Shown here in pieces: positions 1-8,565 of a DNA stretch of 20,016 nucleotides. This stretch comes from Mnemiopsis leidyi (Eukaryota; Ctenophora; Tentaculata; Lobata; Bolinopsidae): the NCBI GenBank assembly GCA_000226015.1, contig JH154082.1, positions 14,660-34,675 on the forward strand. The letters run 5' to 3'. The number at the start of each line of letters is the position of its first letter. Positions within the stretch are counted from its first letter, which is position 1. The translations under genes were made by a program, and so were the position numbers. The notes under the pieces were generated by a model. The model was not told the origin of the DNA, did not search any database, and saw only the letters and a program-made list of their open reading frames with translations.

Positions 1-175
1 ATGGTATCTATCCCGACTTTCTACGCAGAAGATCGGGGGTTCGATTCCCAGTTCCGCCAATCCTAGAGGAGTGCGCTAAGGGCATTTGCCTATGCAATCT
101 TCTTCGGTTGACTCAGCCGAATGACCGGGAAACCGTGATTGAGGGTTAAATGAGGAGGGTCTCCATTAAAAGATC
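1..175 (+). mobile_element. tRNA-derived SINE, copy 1 (5' end cut by window edge)
   Basis: A polymerase III B-box-like sequence GGTTCGATTCC lies at 38-48, as in the T-arm of a tRNA. About 55 bp further on, 104-155 is a block that matches 18124-18175 at about 42 of 52 positions by eye, including a shared CGTGATTGAGGG core. A tRNA-like head plus a shared central domain in two otherwise unrelated places is the structure of a SINE. The A box is not recognisable here and the left end is outside or at the window edge. The right end is uncertain. The copy lies in DNA upstream of the first visible exon of gene 1, so probably in one of its introns. I do not know the family name. Confidence 0.7.
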
Positions 176-242
176 TAGAATCTTCCAGGAGCCCCTTCAG
201 TATAACTGTAAAAGCCTGGGTACAGGTGTAACAAATCAAATA

Positions 243-972
243 CAAATACCTGCTAACTACCAGCTAATTATCAGTTCCTGCTAACATAATTACCAGTACC
301 TGCTAACTACCAGCTAATTACATAATTACCAGTACTTTCTAACTACCTGCTAATTACATAATTACCAGTACCTGCTAACTACCTGCTAATTATCCAATTA
401 CCAGTACCTGCTAACTAACAGCTAATTAACTAATTACCAGTACCTGCTAACTACCTGCTAATTACCGAATTACCAGTACCTGCTAACTACCTGCTAATTA
501 CCAGTACCTGCTAACTACCAGCTAATTACATAATTACCAGTTCCTGCTTGCTACCAGCTAATTACATAATTACCAGTACCTGCTAATTACCAGCTAATAA
601 CATAATTACCAGTACCTGTTAACTACCTGCTAATTACATAATGACCAGTACTTGTTAACTACCAGCTAATTACATAATTACCAGTACCTGCTAACTACCT
701 GCTAACTACCAGCTAATTATCAGTTCCTGCTAACATAATTACCAGTACCTGCTAACTACCAGCTAATTACATAATTACCAGTTCCTGCTAACTACCTGCT
801 AATTACATAATTACCAGTACCTGCTAACTACCTGCTAATTATCCAATTACCAGTACCTGCTAACTAACAGCTAATTAACTAATTACCAGTACCTGCTAAC
901 TACCAGCTAATTACCTAATTACCAGTACCTGCTAACTACCTGCTAATTACCTAATTACCAGTACCTGCTAAC
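243..972 (+). repeat. 36-bp minisatellite (array A) ending in the acceptor of exon 962-1122
   Basis: About 20 copies of a unit of roughly 36 bp, with some shortened units, built from TAATTACCAG, TACCTG, CTAACTAC and CTGCTAATTA modules. Units contain CTAAC or CTAAT, which resemble metazoan branch points, followed by TTACCAG, which resembles a 3' splice site. The last such TTACCAG is the best candidate acceptor of the following exon. There is a higher-order duplication: the sequence from 271 recurs from 720, and TATCCAATTA at 391 recurs at 840, both with an offset of 449 bp. Confidence 0.95.
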
Positions 973-1122
973 GGAAGCGTACAAGTACCAACTACTACCA
1001 GAGGACCAGAGGGAGAAGTACTTTGCCAACAACATCAGATGTCGACCTCGCCAGTACAACTTTGTAGAACTAGGCAGATACGCCTACTGCGTCAAGAACT
1101 ACTCCAAAATTAAAAACCTGAC
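962..1122 (+). CDS. Gene 1, internal exon (unidentified Cys-containing protein)
   Basis: A coding stretch with no start codon, read as Y-L-L-T-E-A-Y-K then LLPEDQREKYFANN, IRCRPRQYNF, VELGRYAYCVKNY and ending in NLT. Upstream is TTACCAG|TAC (acceptor) and downstream is CTGAC|GTTAGT (donor). An alternative acceptor GGAAG at 977 would shorten it by 16 nt and change the incoming phase. The exon leaves two bases (AC) that pair with the first base of the next exon to give Thr. Codon use is GC-richer than the flanking DNA, and the residue composition (paired Cys, Tyr, Arg) looks protein-like. I do not recognise the family. Earlier exons must lie left of the window or have been missed. Confidence 0.7.
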
Positions 1123-1332
1123 GTTAGTTGGAAACTTTTACTTGCTCACTTTACCTACTTAGTTAATTTTATCTAAGTTTCTTGCACGATTCTTCTTAAT
1201 CACGTTTATTCTTATCATATGATACATCAACCTTATAAGTTAAGTGTGATCTTAAGAATTGTATTTTCTTGAACTATTTGAAGTGCCATTAAGAAAGGTG
1301 CACTGTCTTTGCAACTACAATCTCTTCTCTAG

Positions 1333-1465
1333 ACGTTTAAAGACAGACACGTTTACCACTCTAGCGTGCATGGGCGGACAGCCAGTACCGGCACCGCCAT
1401 TGCGCCCTGACGGCACGCAGCCTGAGTACCCTCGCTGGAGTTGGACACTCTGGGTCGAACCAAAG
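1333..1465 (+). CDS. Gene 1, internal exon
   Basis: The acceptor TCTCTTCTCTAG is followed by 133 nt ending in AAAG|GTTAGT. Using the phase handed on by the previous exon, it reads T-RLKTDTFTTLACMGG, then QPVPAPPLRPDGTQPEYP and RWSWTLWVEPK. The middle is Pro-rich and the end Trp-rich; it contains one Cys. The exon ends in phase 0, which matches the next exon. The donor lies exactly at the first unit of the 40-bp array B. An ATG at 1259 gives an open reading frame running through this exon, but it begins in the intron and is not evidence for a start. Confidence 0.7.
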
Positions 1466-1950
1466 GTTAGTAGTTTTCGAGTCACTTTTCTGTACTTTGG
1501 TAAAGGTAAGTTGTTTTCGAGTCACTTTTCTGTACTTTGGTAAAGGTTAGTAGTTTTCGAGTCACTTTTCTGTACTTTGGTAAAGGTTAGTTGTTTTCGA
1601 GTCACTTTTCTGTACTTTGGTAAAGGTTAGTAGTTTTCGAGTCACTTTTCTGTACTTTGGTAAAGTTTAGTAGTTTTCGAGTCGAGTCACTCTTCTGTAC
1701 TTTGGTAAAGGTTAGTTGTTTTCGAGTCACTTTTCTGTACTTTGGTAAAGGTTGGTAGTTTTCGAGTCACTTTTCTGTACTTTGGTAAAGGTTAGTTGTT
1801 TTGGAGTCACTCTTCTGTACTTTGGTAAAGGTTAGTAGTTTTGGAGTCACTCTTCTGTACTTTGGTAAAGGTTAGCAGTTTTCGAGTCACTTTTCTGTAC
1901 TTTGGTAAAGGTTAGTAGTTTTCGAGTCACTCTTCTGTACTTTGGTAAAG
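1466..1950 (+). repeat. 40-bp minisatellite (array B) starting exactly at a 5' splice site
   Basis: Twelve units, 40 bp each except the sixth, which has 5 extra bases. Units begin at 1466, 1506, 1546, 1586, 1626, 1666, 1711, 1751, 1791, 1831, 1871 and 1911. Each begins with GTTAGT or a variant and ends in GGTAAAG, so the exon junction CAAAG|GTTAGT is repeated as TAAAG|GTTAGT. The second unit has the consensus donor GTAAGT. The units alternate partly between TAGTAG and TAGTTG types, suggesting an 80-bp dimer stage. Confidence 0.97.
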
Positions 1951-2130
1951 TTATGTTTTTTTAATTGTTGAAGGAAGACATTGCCGGTATTTTGTGAAAA
2001 CTTTCATTGACACATTGTAGAGAAATTGTAATTTTAGCAAACAGAAGTAGATTATACAATACCTAAAGTCGTTAATTCTGTTATTCTGTAAATCTTCCCG
2101 CCACTCCACAGTAAAACTATTAGTGTACAC

Positions 2131-2335
2131 CAGAGGCAACATTTAAGTGCGGTGAGTGCGATTTCGCACAATTTCCAGTTCTCCGCACAATTCCGCACAA
2201 TTCTATATTATTTCGCCGCAATTTCGCCCCATATTTTGAAAATTTTCGCCGCACTCTGCCGCACAATTCGCCTTTTTAAGCAAGTGCGGCACCGCATAAT
2301 TTGCGATCTTTGACCTCACTTAAATGTTGCCTCTG
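2131..2335. mobile_element. hAT-type MITE, 205 bp, with 8-bp target-site duplication
   Basis: The element starts with CAGAGGCAACATTTAAGTG and ends with the exact reverse complement. It is flanked on both sides by GTGTACAC (2123-2130 and 2336-2343), an 8-bp duplication that fits the nTnnnnAn target preference of hAT transposases. The ends fit the CAGAGGC type of hAT termini. The inside is non-coding and made of degenerate CCGCACAATT-like blocks, so it is non-autonomous. It sits in the last intron of gene 1, with only 23 bp between its right end and the acceptor of exon 2359, 8 of them target duplication. Confidence 0.93.
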
Positions 2336-2358
2336 GTGTACACAACCCCACTCTCCAG

Positions 2359-2652
2359 GGGGACGCTGACATTGACACTGGCTGTAACCTGGCTGAGGAC
2401 GAGACCCACAAGTTCGGCATATTCCTCATGCCTGTCAACATCAAGAACACAGAGGCAGAACAGCGTGAGATCGACTGTGTCTTTGTCGTGTTCGGTCGTG
2501 ACGCGGACGGTCAACCCATGGGACACTCCGTGCGGGACAGCTACGTTTACATGAGTAACAACTGTATCGGCTTTGGAGAGCCTGATCTCTTCCAGAAGGA
2601 CGATAATAACAGTCAGAGTTACATTCACAATGACGAGGTTTGCTTTGTTTGA
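2359..2652 (+). CDS. Gene 1, probable last exon
   Basis: The acceptor CCCCACTCTCCAG is followed by an open frame in phase 0, matching the previous exon: GDADIDTGCNLAEDETHKFG, then IFLMPVNIKNTEAEQREIDC, VFVVFGRDADGQPMGHS and YVYMSNNCIGFGEPDLF. It ends at TGA (2650-2652) after IHNDEVCFV. It has three Cys and many acidic residues. The three exons give about 195 residues with seven Cys and NLT and NNS sequons, so an extracellular or secreted protein is possible, but no signal peptide is in view and I cannot name the family. A weak donor GAG|GTTTGC at 2637-2638 would allow splicing on to another exon (see 4792-4920). Confidence 0.75.
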   Translation, partial: GDADIDTGCNLAEDETHKFGIFLMPVNIKNTEAEQREIDCVFVVFGRDADGQPMGHSVRDSYVYMSNNCIGFGEPDLFQKDDNNSQSYIHNDEVCFV

Positions 2653-3290
2653 CTTACCGCGGCGACAAGTTTTTATGCTTGTCGTGTGATTCAAATTGCC
2701 ATTCTTTAATCTAAGTAAAATAACTTTGCGGGGGACCAGTAAAGAGACATGTGTTTCAGATTGACATATTGGTGCTGATAGGCTACCGTCCTAAGAGAGT
2801 GGAGTCCCCTCAAGTAGCCTCCAGATCAAGCAGCATGGTTCAGTAGTCAGTTACAATTTTTCTTCGGAGCTTTGATTATTCGCTTGACATGAAAATCATG
2901 TGGCATAGTAGTAGTTTGCTTACACTGTTATTCGACGGACAAAATTTAAGTTTTTGCTAGAGTAGGCGAGAATGTTTAATTCCTTAGACTGTGTTACAAT
3001 GTATTCGCATTTTCATGCTGTTGGAACATTGCATTTACCCAACATTGACACTGACTGTTGACTGTTCTAATTGTTATCTGTTCCCAGCCTACGTCACCAA
3101 AAATTAATGTAAAATGAGTATTTGAAAAGAATTGTTTGATCACTAATGTTATATTTAAGTTTTTTTTTCAAATTCTACTATGGAAATTACTGTTGCCCAT
3201 GGCGACTGGACTAAATAGTAAGATGTACTTGTCGCATTGCAGTTGCTTTAATTTTGTTTTTGACTTAAAATAAAAAGTATGTTTGTGTTG
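2653..3290 (+). other. Probable 3' UTR of gene 1
   Basis: Non-coding AT-rich DNA between the TGA of gene 1 and a poly(A) signal with a GT-rich downstream element. I see no repeats or other exons in it. Confidence 0.5.
3269..3274 (+). promoter_or_regulatory. Poly(A) signal AATAAA for gene 1
   Basis: AATAAA is followed about 10 nt later by GTATGTTTGTGTTG, a typical GT-rich downstream element. It lies about 620 nt after the stop codon of gene 1. Confidence 0.55.
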
Positions 3291-3488
3291 ATCACATGAG
3301 CTAGGGAATGGTAATTAATTTATTAAGCTTATTTCTACTTTAAAGTTGATATTTTGCATAGTTCTGCCTACAAAGCAAACTTTCTGCATTTTTCCAGACA
3401 AAGAAGCTGCTTTTTGCAATAAGATATATTTCTCCTCCATTAAATTGTATCAATAATAATTAGTAAATGCATACATATATGTACATAC

Positions 3489-3521
3489 TTATCGTATATA
3501 CATATCCTGTATATACGATAA
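3489..3521. repeat. 14-bp perfect inverted repeat with 5-nt loop
   Basis: TTATCGTATATACA (3489-3502) and its exact reverse complement (3508-3521) flank TATCC. It is very AT-rich; a hairpin or the remnant of a small element is possible. Confidence 0.8.
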
Positions 3522-3723
3522 TTCTATTTGATGTGCTGTGTTAATTTTCTTTTTAAAATATTGTAATCAAATGATGATATCTTTGTCTCTTTAGTTCTCC
3601 TCGATTGATTAAGCCAACAGAGAAAATATTCATGGCCCATGTATCTCAAGTTTGATCTGACTCTTGATTTAAACGGTAACGGAAGGTAAGGTAAGTTGTG
3701 TAGCAAACTTGATTTGATTTGAG

Positions 3724-3877
3724 ACACATACCATATCCTGATTCCTGAAGTGGTCTAGAACACATACCATATCCTGATTCCTGAAGTGGTCTAGAACACA
3801 TACCATATCCTGATTCCTGAAGTGGTCTAGAACACATACCATATCCTGATTCCTGAAGTGGTCTAGAACACATACAT
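3724..3877. repeat. 36-bp tandem repeat, 4.3 copies
   Basis: Nearly identical units start at 3724, 3760, 3796 and 3832, with a partial one at 3868. The unit runs from ACACATACCATATCCTG to GGTCTAGA. Because 36 is a multiple of three and the unit lacks stops in some frames, it creates repetitive open frames on the - strand. These are not supported as genes. Confidence 0.97.
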
Positions 3878-4791
3878 TCATGACACCTCTAAGTGTTGTA
3901 ATTTTACACGTTGATTAATTACGGTTATTTCCCCGCGTTAATGAGTACAAACACACACATCCTAAACGAACTTCTTTCTGTTGTATCGAGGCAGCCGGAA
4001 AGCCCGATAAAACTTAGCCTTAACTGTTTAAATCCAGAAAACCGGTTACTTGCCTAAAATTGGATATTTGGATGCTGAATCCGAAATGCGTGGTCCTGAT
4101 GGCAAATTGGATGAGATGCAAGATGAGCAATTGCAATGATTGATTGATTGTTGCCCTAACCGGGCTGGAATCTAAGGGCCATCAAATATAATATAGAAAG
4201 AGATCATACTTAAATTTTATTACATAGTAAGAAAGAGAATATATTATACCCAAATAATAAATTCGCACAAAGTTGTGCAATATAAAACCGTCAAAGTGAA
4301 AATGAAGAATGAAAAATTAAACACGGCTGCTTGAAGTAACCACAACTATATCACTGCAATGAATAATGAATGAAAACGGTTCCTAATAGATAGATTAAAT
4401 CAATTGACCGCTGATCGTCAACATAAGGCTCCATGTCTCCTGTCAGGCTTCATGTCTACTGGAGCATCTCAGACGTTTTATATTCTATAGAGCATTGTTG
4501 CCAGCTTCCCAATATAAGACTAAACTGCCTGCACTTTGTGCATTTTGTAAGACTTCTGTAGCACATTTTTAGATATATTAATGGAATGATAGGATGATGG
4601 CGGAATCAAGTCTAATTTGAAAAATAAAGAAAATTCATTCAAGATGATTACTGGATTGCCTTGATAAGAAAGTTATATTAAGACTGTGCAATTTGAGGGT
4701 TAATTCGAATAAGCATCCAATTTCAAGCCACTTAGTAGTTAAAATTTTTCCGTTATCAAACGGATTAAATGTTAATTTTGAGTTTTTTTAG

Positions 4792-4920
4792 CTTGTCGAT
4801 AAGGATGTTCTGAAACGTGTGAGGTTAGACAATTTTAATGTTACCGCAAAATACTGGCTCGCACTATCAGATTTTAAATTGCAGTGGGAACTTGACTCAG
4901 GAAAAGTGGTCTTTCTATAG
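4792..4920 (+). CDS. Possible isolated terminal exon
   Basis: GAGTTTTTTTAG at 4780-4791 is a good acceptor. It is followed in phase 0 by an open frame LVDKDVLKRVRLDNF, NVTAKYWLALSDF, KLQWELDSGKVVFL and TAG at 4918-4920. AATAAA follows at 5031. It looks more protein-like than chance and could be an alternative last exon of gene 1 (phase 0 after GAG at 2637) or part of a decayed gene. No partner exon was found nearby. A 105-residue open frame on the opposite strand (4788-5105) overlaps it and may be the chance one. Confidence 0.27.
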   Translation, partial: LVDKDVLKRVRLDNFNVTAKYWLALSDFKLQWELDSGKVVFL

Positions 4921-5030
4921 CTAAGTTTGCCATGAAAGTTGGTGATATCTTTTGGTTCGGAGATTTTCCTCCTCCAGCAGCCAATACATTGGAAAACGGC
5001 TGTTCTGTTAAAAGGTTGTCGATAGGGGGA

Positions 5031-5036
5031 AATAAA
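5031..5036 (+). promoter_or_regulatory. AATAAA downstream of the possible terminal exon
   Basis: A poly(A) signal hexamer about 110 nt after the TAG at 4918-4920. It is meaningful only if that exon is real. Confidence 0.2.
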
Positions 5037-5476
5037 CGTTCTTCCTATCATTAGAACTGTAACGCGCACTCCAACAATTTTATACGTTTGTGCGCTAAAT
5101 TTCAATTATCAGTTATTATTTGTTTATCACGCGCGTTCAGATAGCTAGGCCTACATGCAGCTGCATGCATTTCGTTACTTACATGAAGTAAATTTATAAA
5201 ATTATGACGATTTTCACCTCCATCCTCTCGTATTAGGCCTTAACTCCCCCCGGAGACCAGAATATCTTGTAGCAAAATTGTTGGCAACATTTTTGGCAAA
5301 CTTTAATTTAATTAGCAGGGCCAAAATGCCCTCTCCTTCGTCATGTTCGTAGCTTTTTAAGTTTTCTAAATATATGAACGATCCTTTAGCAAGTATATAT
5401 GAACTAAGAATGCACACAATTGATGAAAATTTATGTTTTCACTTTTCGATGGTATGACATACATGTACTCAGTACT

Positions 5477-5518
5477 AAATGGGGTATTGGCCATTGTAAA
5501 TGGGGTATTGGCCATTGT
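5477..5518. repeat. Perfect 21-bp tandem duplication
   Basis: AAATGGGGTATTGGCCATTG plus T occurs twice in a row (5477-5497 and 5498-5518) without a difference, so it is recent. Confidence 0.95.
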
Positions 5519-5684
5519 GCAACTGTACACTGTACGTGCCGTATACAAACATCGGACAGACAGTTGGAAAACGGCAGATTCCAGGAGCGCATCGTATCAC
5601 AATGATGGTTTGAAATTAGAAATTTAAACTCCGGCCGGCATTAGAAAATTAATCTCCGGACCTGATGGTAATTCTTTATCGAAC

Positions 5685-6713
5685 TACTTACTTACTTTGA
5701 TGTTACTTTGATGTTGTTTTGGCTAGGATCGCATCAGGAAGTCTGCCTCAAGGGCGACCACCCATATCCTCCGTCCAAAGTTCCAGCTAGGTTGCACAGG
5801 TTCCATTCTAGGAGAGAATTGTTGTTTCTTGAGGTGTAGCCTTGTGTTGGAAGAAAATCTGGTGTCTTGTCGAGAAAATCTCCCAAGCTTATTTTGAGCT
5901 GGGTGATTGTAGAAGCTTCTTTTATGGTCTTGGGCAGGATGTTCCAGAGCTGGGCTGCTTTTACGCCAAATGAGTGCTCGTAATCAGTCCTCACTGAGCA
6001 CTGTGCTGCTCTAGGTATGGAGGGAACAATGGCCCTAGTACCAAGGCGTTCATTTTCCTTGAACTCCATTTCGGTGCAATTTGGAGCTTGTCCATTGATG
6101 ATTTTCCAGACTTGGATTATCATATATAGTAGTTGAGGTCTTTGCACCCTGAAATCCTCCTGGTAAATTCACGCTGGATGCGCTCTATGGATTCTATCTG
6201 CCCTATCTTTGAGGGATTCCAAAGGGGACAGCAGTATTCCAGTCTGCACCTTAGCATTGACTTATACAACGTGACCATTAAGGTTGGTGATCGATCACTG
6301 AATGCGCTAAGAATCCAGGCAGCCATTGCCCTAGCACTGTTAACTGTTTTAAAGATGTGAGGGGACCAAGAGCGATCAGAGCTAACAAGAACACCTAAAT
6401 CTTTAACAGTGCTTGATGGTTCTAGAGGTGTACCATCAGAAGTGTGGTATATGTAGTTTTCGGAGTGGAATGGCAATGTCCTCAGCCAGTTAGATTGGTT
6501 GAGAGTGTAATTGAGGACTTCAAACTTAGTTTCATTGAGTTGCATGTTGTTTGCACAAGCCCATGCTATGACTCCTAAGAGGTCTTCTTGAAGTTTTTCT
6601 TTGGCCAACATACTGCAGATCCTGCCGATCAGTTTGGTGTCATCAGCGAATATTTTACCAAGACAGTACCGTAGTATATCAAGCTGATCATTTATGTAAA
6701 GACTAATATGTCA
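5685..6713 (-). mobile_element. 5'-truncated CR1-like LINE fragment, reverse-transcriptase C-terminal half
   Basis: On the - strand the reading frame enters at about 6704 with LYINDQLDILRYC, then the catalytic palm motif FADDTK (6650-6633), then VKDLGVLVSSDRSWSPHI, LEYCCPLWNPSK, IERIQREFTRRISGCKDL. After a break, YMIIQVWKIINGQ, RLGTRAIVPS, FGVKAAQLWNILPKTIKEAS and NSLLEWNL follow. This order is that of the RT palm and thumb and the C-terminal tail of CR1-like non-LTR elements. The 5' half, including the endonuclease and RT fingers, is missing; an in-frame TGA lies at 6713-6711, where homology stops. The 3' end at 5685-5715 is a short tandem repeat of ACATCAAAGTA type, as in CR1-like tails. 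Confidence 0.9.
5734..6710 (-). pseudogene. Broken LINE reverse-transcriptase ORF
   Basis: The RT frame breaks at about 6120-6147. The upstream part ends ...GCKDLNYYI followed by TGA. The downstream part resumes in another frame at YMIIQVWK. Family members normally carry about 15-20 more residues (an RLK..L.L.SL..RRERY stretch) between these points, so a small internal deletion plus frameshift explains the break. The product would be inactive. Confidence 0.85.
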
Positions 6714-7657
6714 AGATACGATATCCTGTGATCAGTATTTATCTTATGGACTAAATTGATCAATAGGAAGCTACAAAATCTTTTGTGGAAGATTGGATAG
6801 CTACTGACTTGTCTAGCCTTTATTTTAGTAGGATGCTGCCATCATTACAGGAATGGTTTACTCACGTATAAAGGTCTCCAAATTCTCCGTAAGTAGTGTT
6901 AAAAGTTCTGTCAAGAGACCATTTAGCGTATCCCTATTGTATTACAGCTTTTTCTATATTTATATATGATGGGACGAGTAATACAATTTAATATGGTTAT
7001 ATTTTATAGATCAAACATTTATTTACAGATGAACAATACAAATGTAATTTGAATAATTTAAGTAACAACAAAACGCTTGTCGCAACATAAAGTTATGTCG
7101 CAATGTTTTATTTTCTCTTTTACTGAAGCTGAGTCTGAATCAATATTACTAGCGTTGCTAGGCATCGTGAACTCTTTAAGGTGTGCCATAACTCAAATTG
7201 AAACTGTAGGTTGATAACCTAAAGTCGCATCGCCTGTTAAAGATCATAGCACATATATGGACTACAGTGCCGCACTGCCAATTCCAGTATTCTAGCGGAA
7301 AATGCAAAATATTAATTGTGTTGCTTGAGTATCTGTCAGGTGCAACATTAAGGGTGGGGTTCAGTCTAAGGAGTAAATCGAAATCTCGATTTTATGGGTT
7401 TATGATTATCATGGAACTTGAATCGTAAATATATTTGTAAAATCAAGAGGGTAAGTTTGTTTTCCAAATTTTGCAATTGCACGTTCTGCAATTTCACATT
7501 GAATACATGATTTCACATGCTTTACCATCATGTTTTCCGAGGAAGTTTAAGTGAAAAACAATCAAAACTTCAGGCAACGGGCTTGCTGGCTTTAATGCGT
7601 AAATTGTTGCGATAGAAATATGTTTGACATGGTGTGTAGTATAGGGTTTTCTTCGTA
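6714..7657. other. Gene-free stretch
   Basis: AT-rich DNA between the truncated LINE and the 57-bp inverted repeat. I see no exon, array or element with clear ends in it. Confidence 0.5.
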
Positions 7658-7816
7658 ATTTTGATAAGAAGTAGGACTGCTAATGTGGTTGCGTATAACA
7701 TCTTATAACAAGGAACCATTGCTTATTCCTAAATTCCTTGTATGAGAACCATTGCGTATTCCTTGTTATAAGATGTTATACGCAACCACATTAGCAGTCC
7801 TACTTCTTATCAAAAA
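7658..7816. mobile_element. Foldback or MITE-like element with 57-bp identical inverted arms
   Basis: Arms 7659-7715 and 7759-7815 are exact reverse complements over 57 bp (TTTTGATAAGAAGTAGG... to ...ACAAGGAA), with a 43-nt spacer. Inside the spacer the words GAACCATTGC and TATTCC are repeated directly (7713-7729 against 7746-7762, one mismatch). TA dinucleotides flank both sides (7656-7657 and 7817-7818), which would fit a Tc1/mariner-type target duplication, but TA is common here. A template-switch inversion is the alternative. It contains no coding sequence. Confidence 0.75.
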
Positions 7817-7895
7817 TATGTTTGCTTTTATCGATCACAATGGCTCACATAGAACATTCAATTACAGTTATAGAATAACCAAACTTTGTTTTGTT

Positions 7896-7901
7896 TTTAT
7901 T
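7896..7901 (-). promoter_or_regulatory. Candidate poly(A) signal of gene 2
   Basis: TTTATT on the + strand, that is AATAAA on the - strand, about 465 nt after the stop codon of the receptor gene. I saw no AATAAA closer to the stop. Confidence 0.4.
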
Positions 7902-8366
7902 TCACAAAACTATAAAATATCGCGTGTTAGTGTGTTACTGCACCTGTTTTTACTGTTTGAGCAAAGTCTCATTCTCTTTAGAGATCAGGTGCCGTTGGAC
8001 AAGATTAAAATAGAACTGACATCATTTGTCTCACGTTGTGACAGGCAGGGCTAGGAATTGTCCAGCAAGACATGATTTGTTTCAGTCTCTCTACTCTTTG
8101 TTGTTCCGTTTGGAAGTGTCTACAATCTTTAACGGAACTTTAAATGTTCGGAAACCATCTGATAGCGGAAAAGTCCTATAGACAGTTATATGAAAACGTA
8201 GCTCTGAATCTGCTATCCGGCTGTTAAACTTTCAATTCTTCCCAGATGCTTGCGTTGAGTAATTGCCTCTGTCGTTACAATGGTTACCATGGTTACCGTC
8301 CGAGACACCCGAGCTGTCAGATATACCTCACACCACGATAAATTTGATAAACTTCCCAAATAAACG

Positions 8367-8565
8367 TTATTGATATGCTAGTCTTTTGATCTTAGATGAC
8401 ACACGTAAGGGAAACATCGGGAGCGGTAAGCGTTGTCTGGGTCGTGTCATTTGTGTAAAGCTCCCGCTCTTCTCCACATTCTCACAACTGGGAGGCGCTA
8501 TCGCTGGAGGGCGGCTAAATTTAGTTGTCATTGCATCTGTCACAGCAAACATCTGCCTACCCTCG
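8367..8565 (-). CDS. Gene 2 exon 9: cytoplasmic tail and stop
   Basis: The phase-compatible acceptor CCTTAAG|C (8567-8566) is followed by EGRQMFAVTDAMTTKFSR, PPAIAPPSCENVEKSG, SFTQMTRPRQRLPLPMF and PLRVSSKIKRLAYQ, then TAA. An acceptor 9 nt earlier (TGAAG|A) keeps the same frame and adds three residues. The acceptor is weak in pyrimidines, so the border is the least certain of the gene. The tail is basic and Ser/Thr-containing, as is usual for a receptor tail. Confidence 0.75.

Larger units (their letters stand above)
3291..4791. other. Gene-free stretch
   Basis: AT-rich DNA with no exon that I can support. It holds the inverted repeat at 3489-3521 and the 36-bp array at 3724-3877, described separately. 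The rest shows only short duplicated words. Confidence 0.5.

Noticed and set aside
1951..2343. The same peptide start MLPLVYT on opposite strands at 2142 and 2324, looking like a duplicated gene start
   Set aside because: Explained by the inverted ends and target duplication of the hAT MITE.
2320..2694. 124-codon open frame on the - strand
   Set aside because: It lies antisense to the gene 1 exon 2359-2652, which has splice borders and phase agreement.
3646..3881. Two - strand frames with a 12-residue repeat
   Set aside because: The 36-bp period keeps any stop-free frame open. There is no non-repeat coding sequence around it.
4788..5105. 105-codon - strand frame
   Set aside because: No family likeness, no splice sites, and it overlaps a + strand exon-like segment. 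Probably chance, though not excluded.
5154..5167. 14-bp palindrome CATGCAGCTGCATG
   Set aside because: Short and isolated, with no neighbouring signal.
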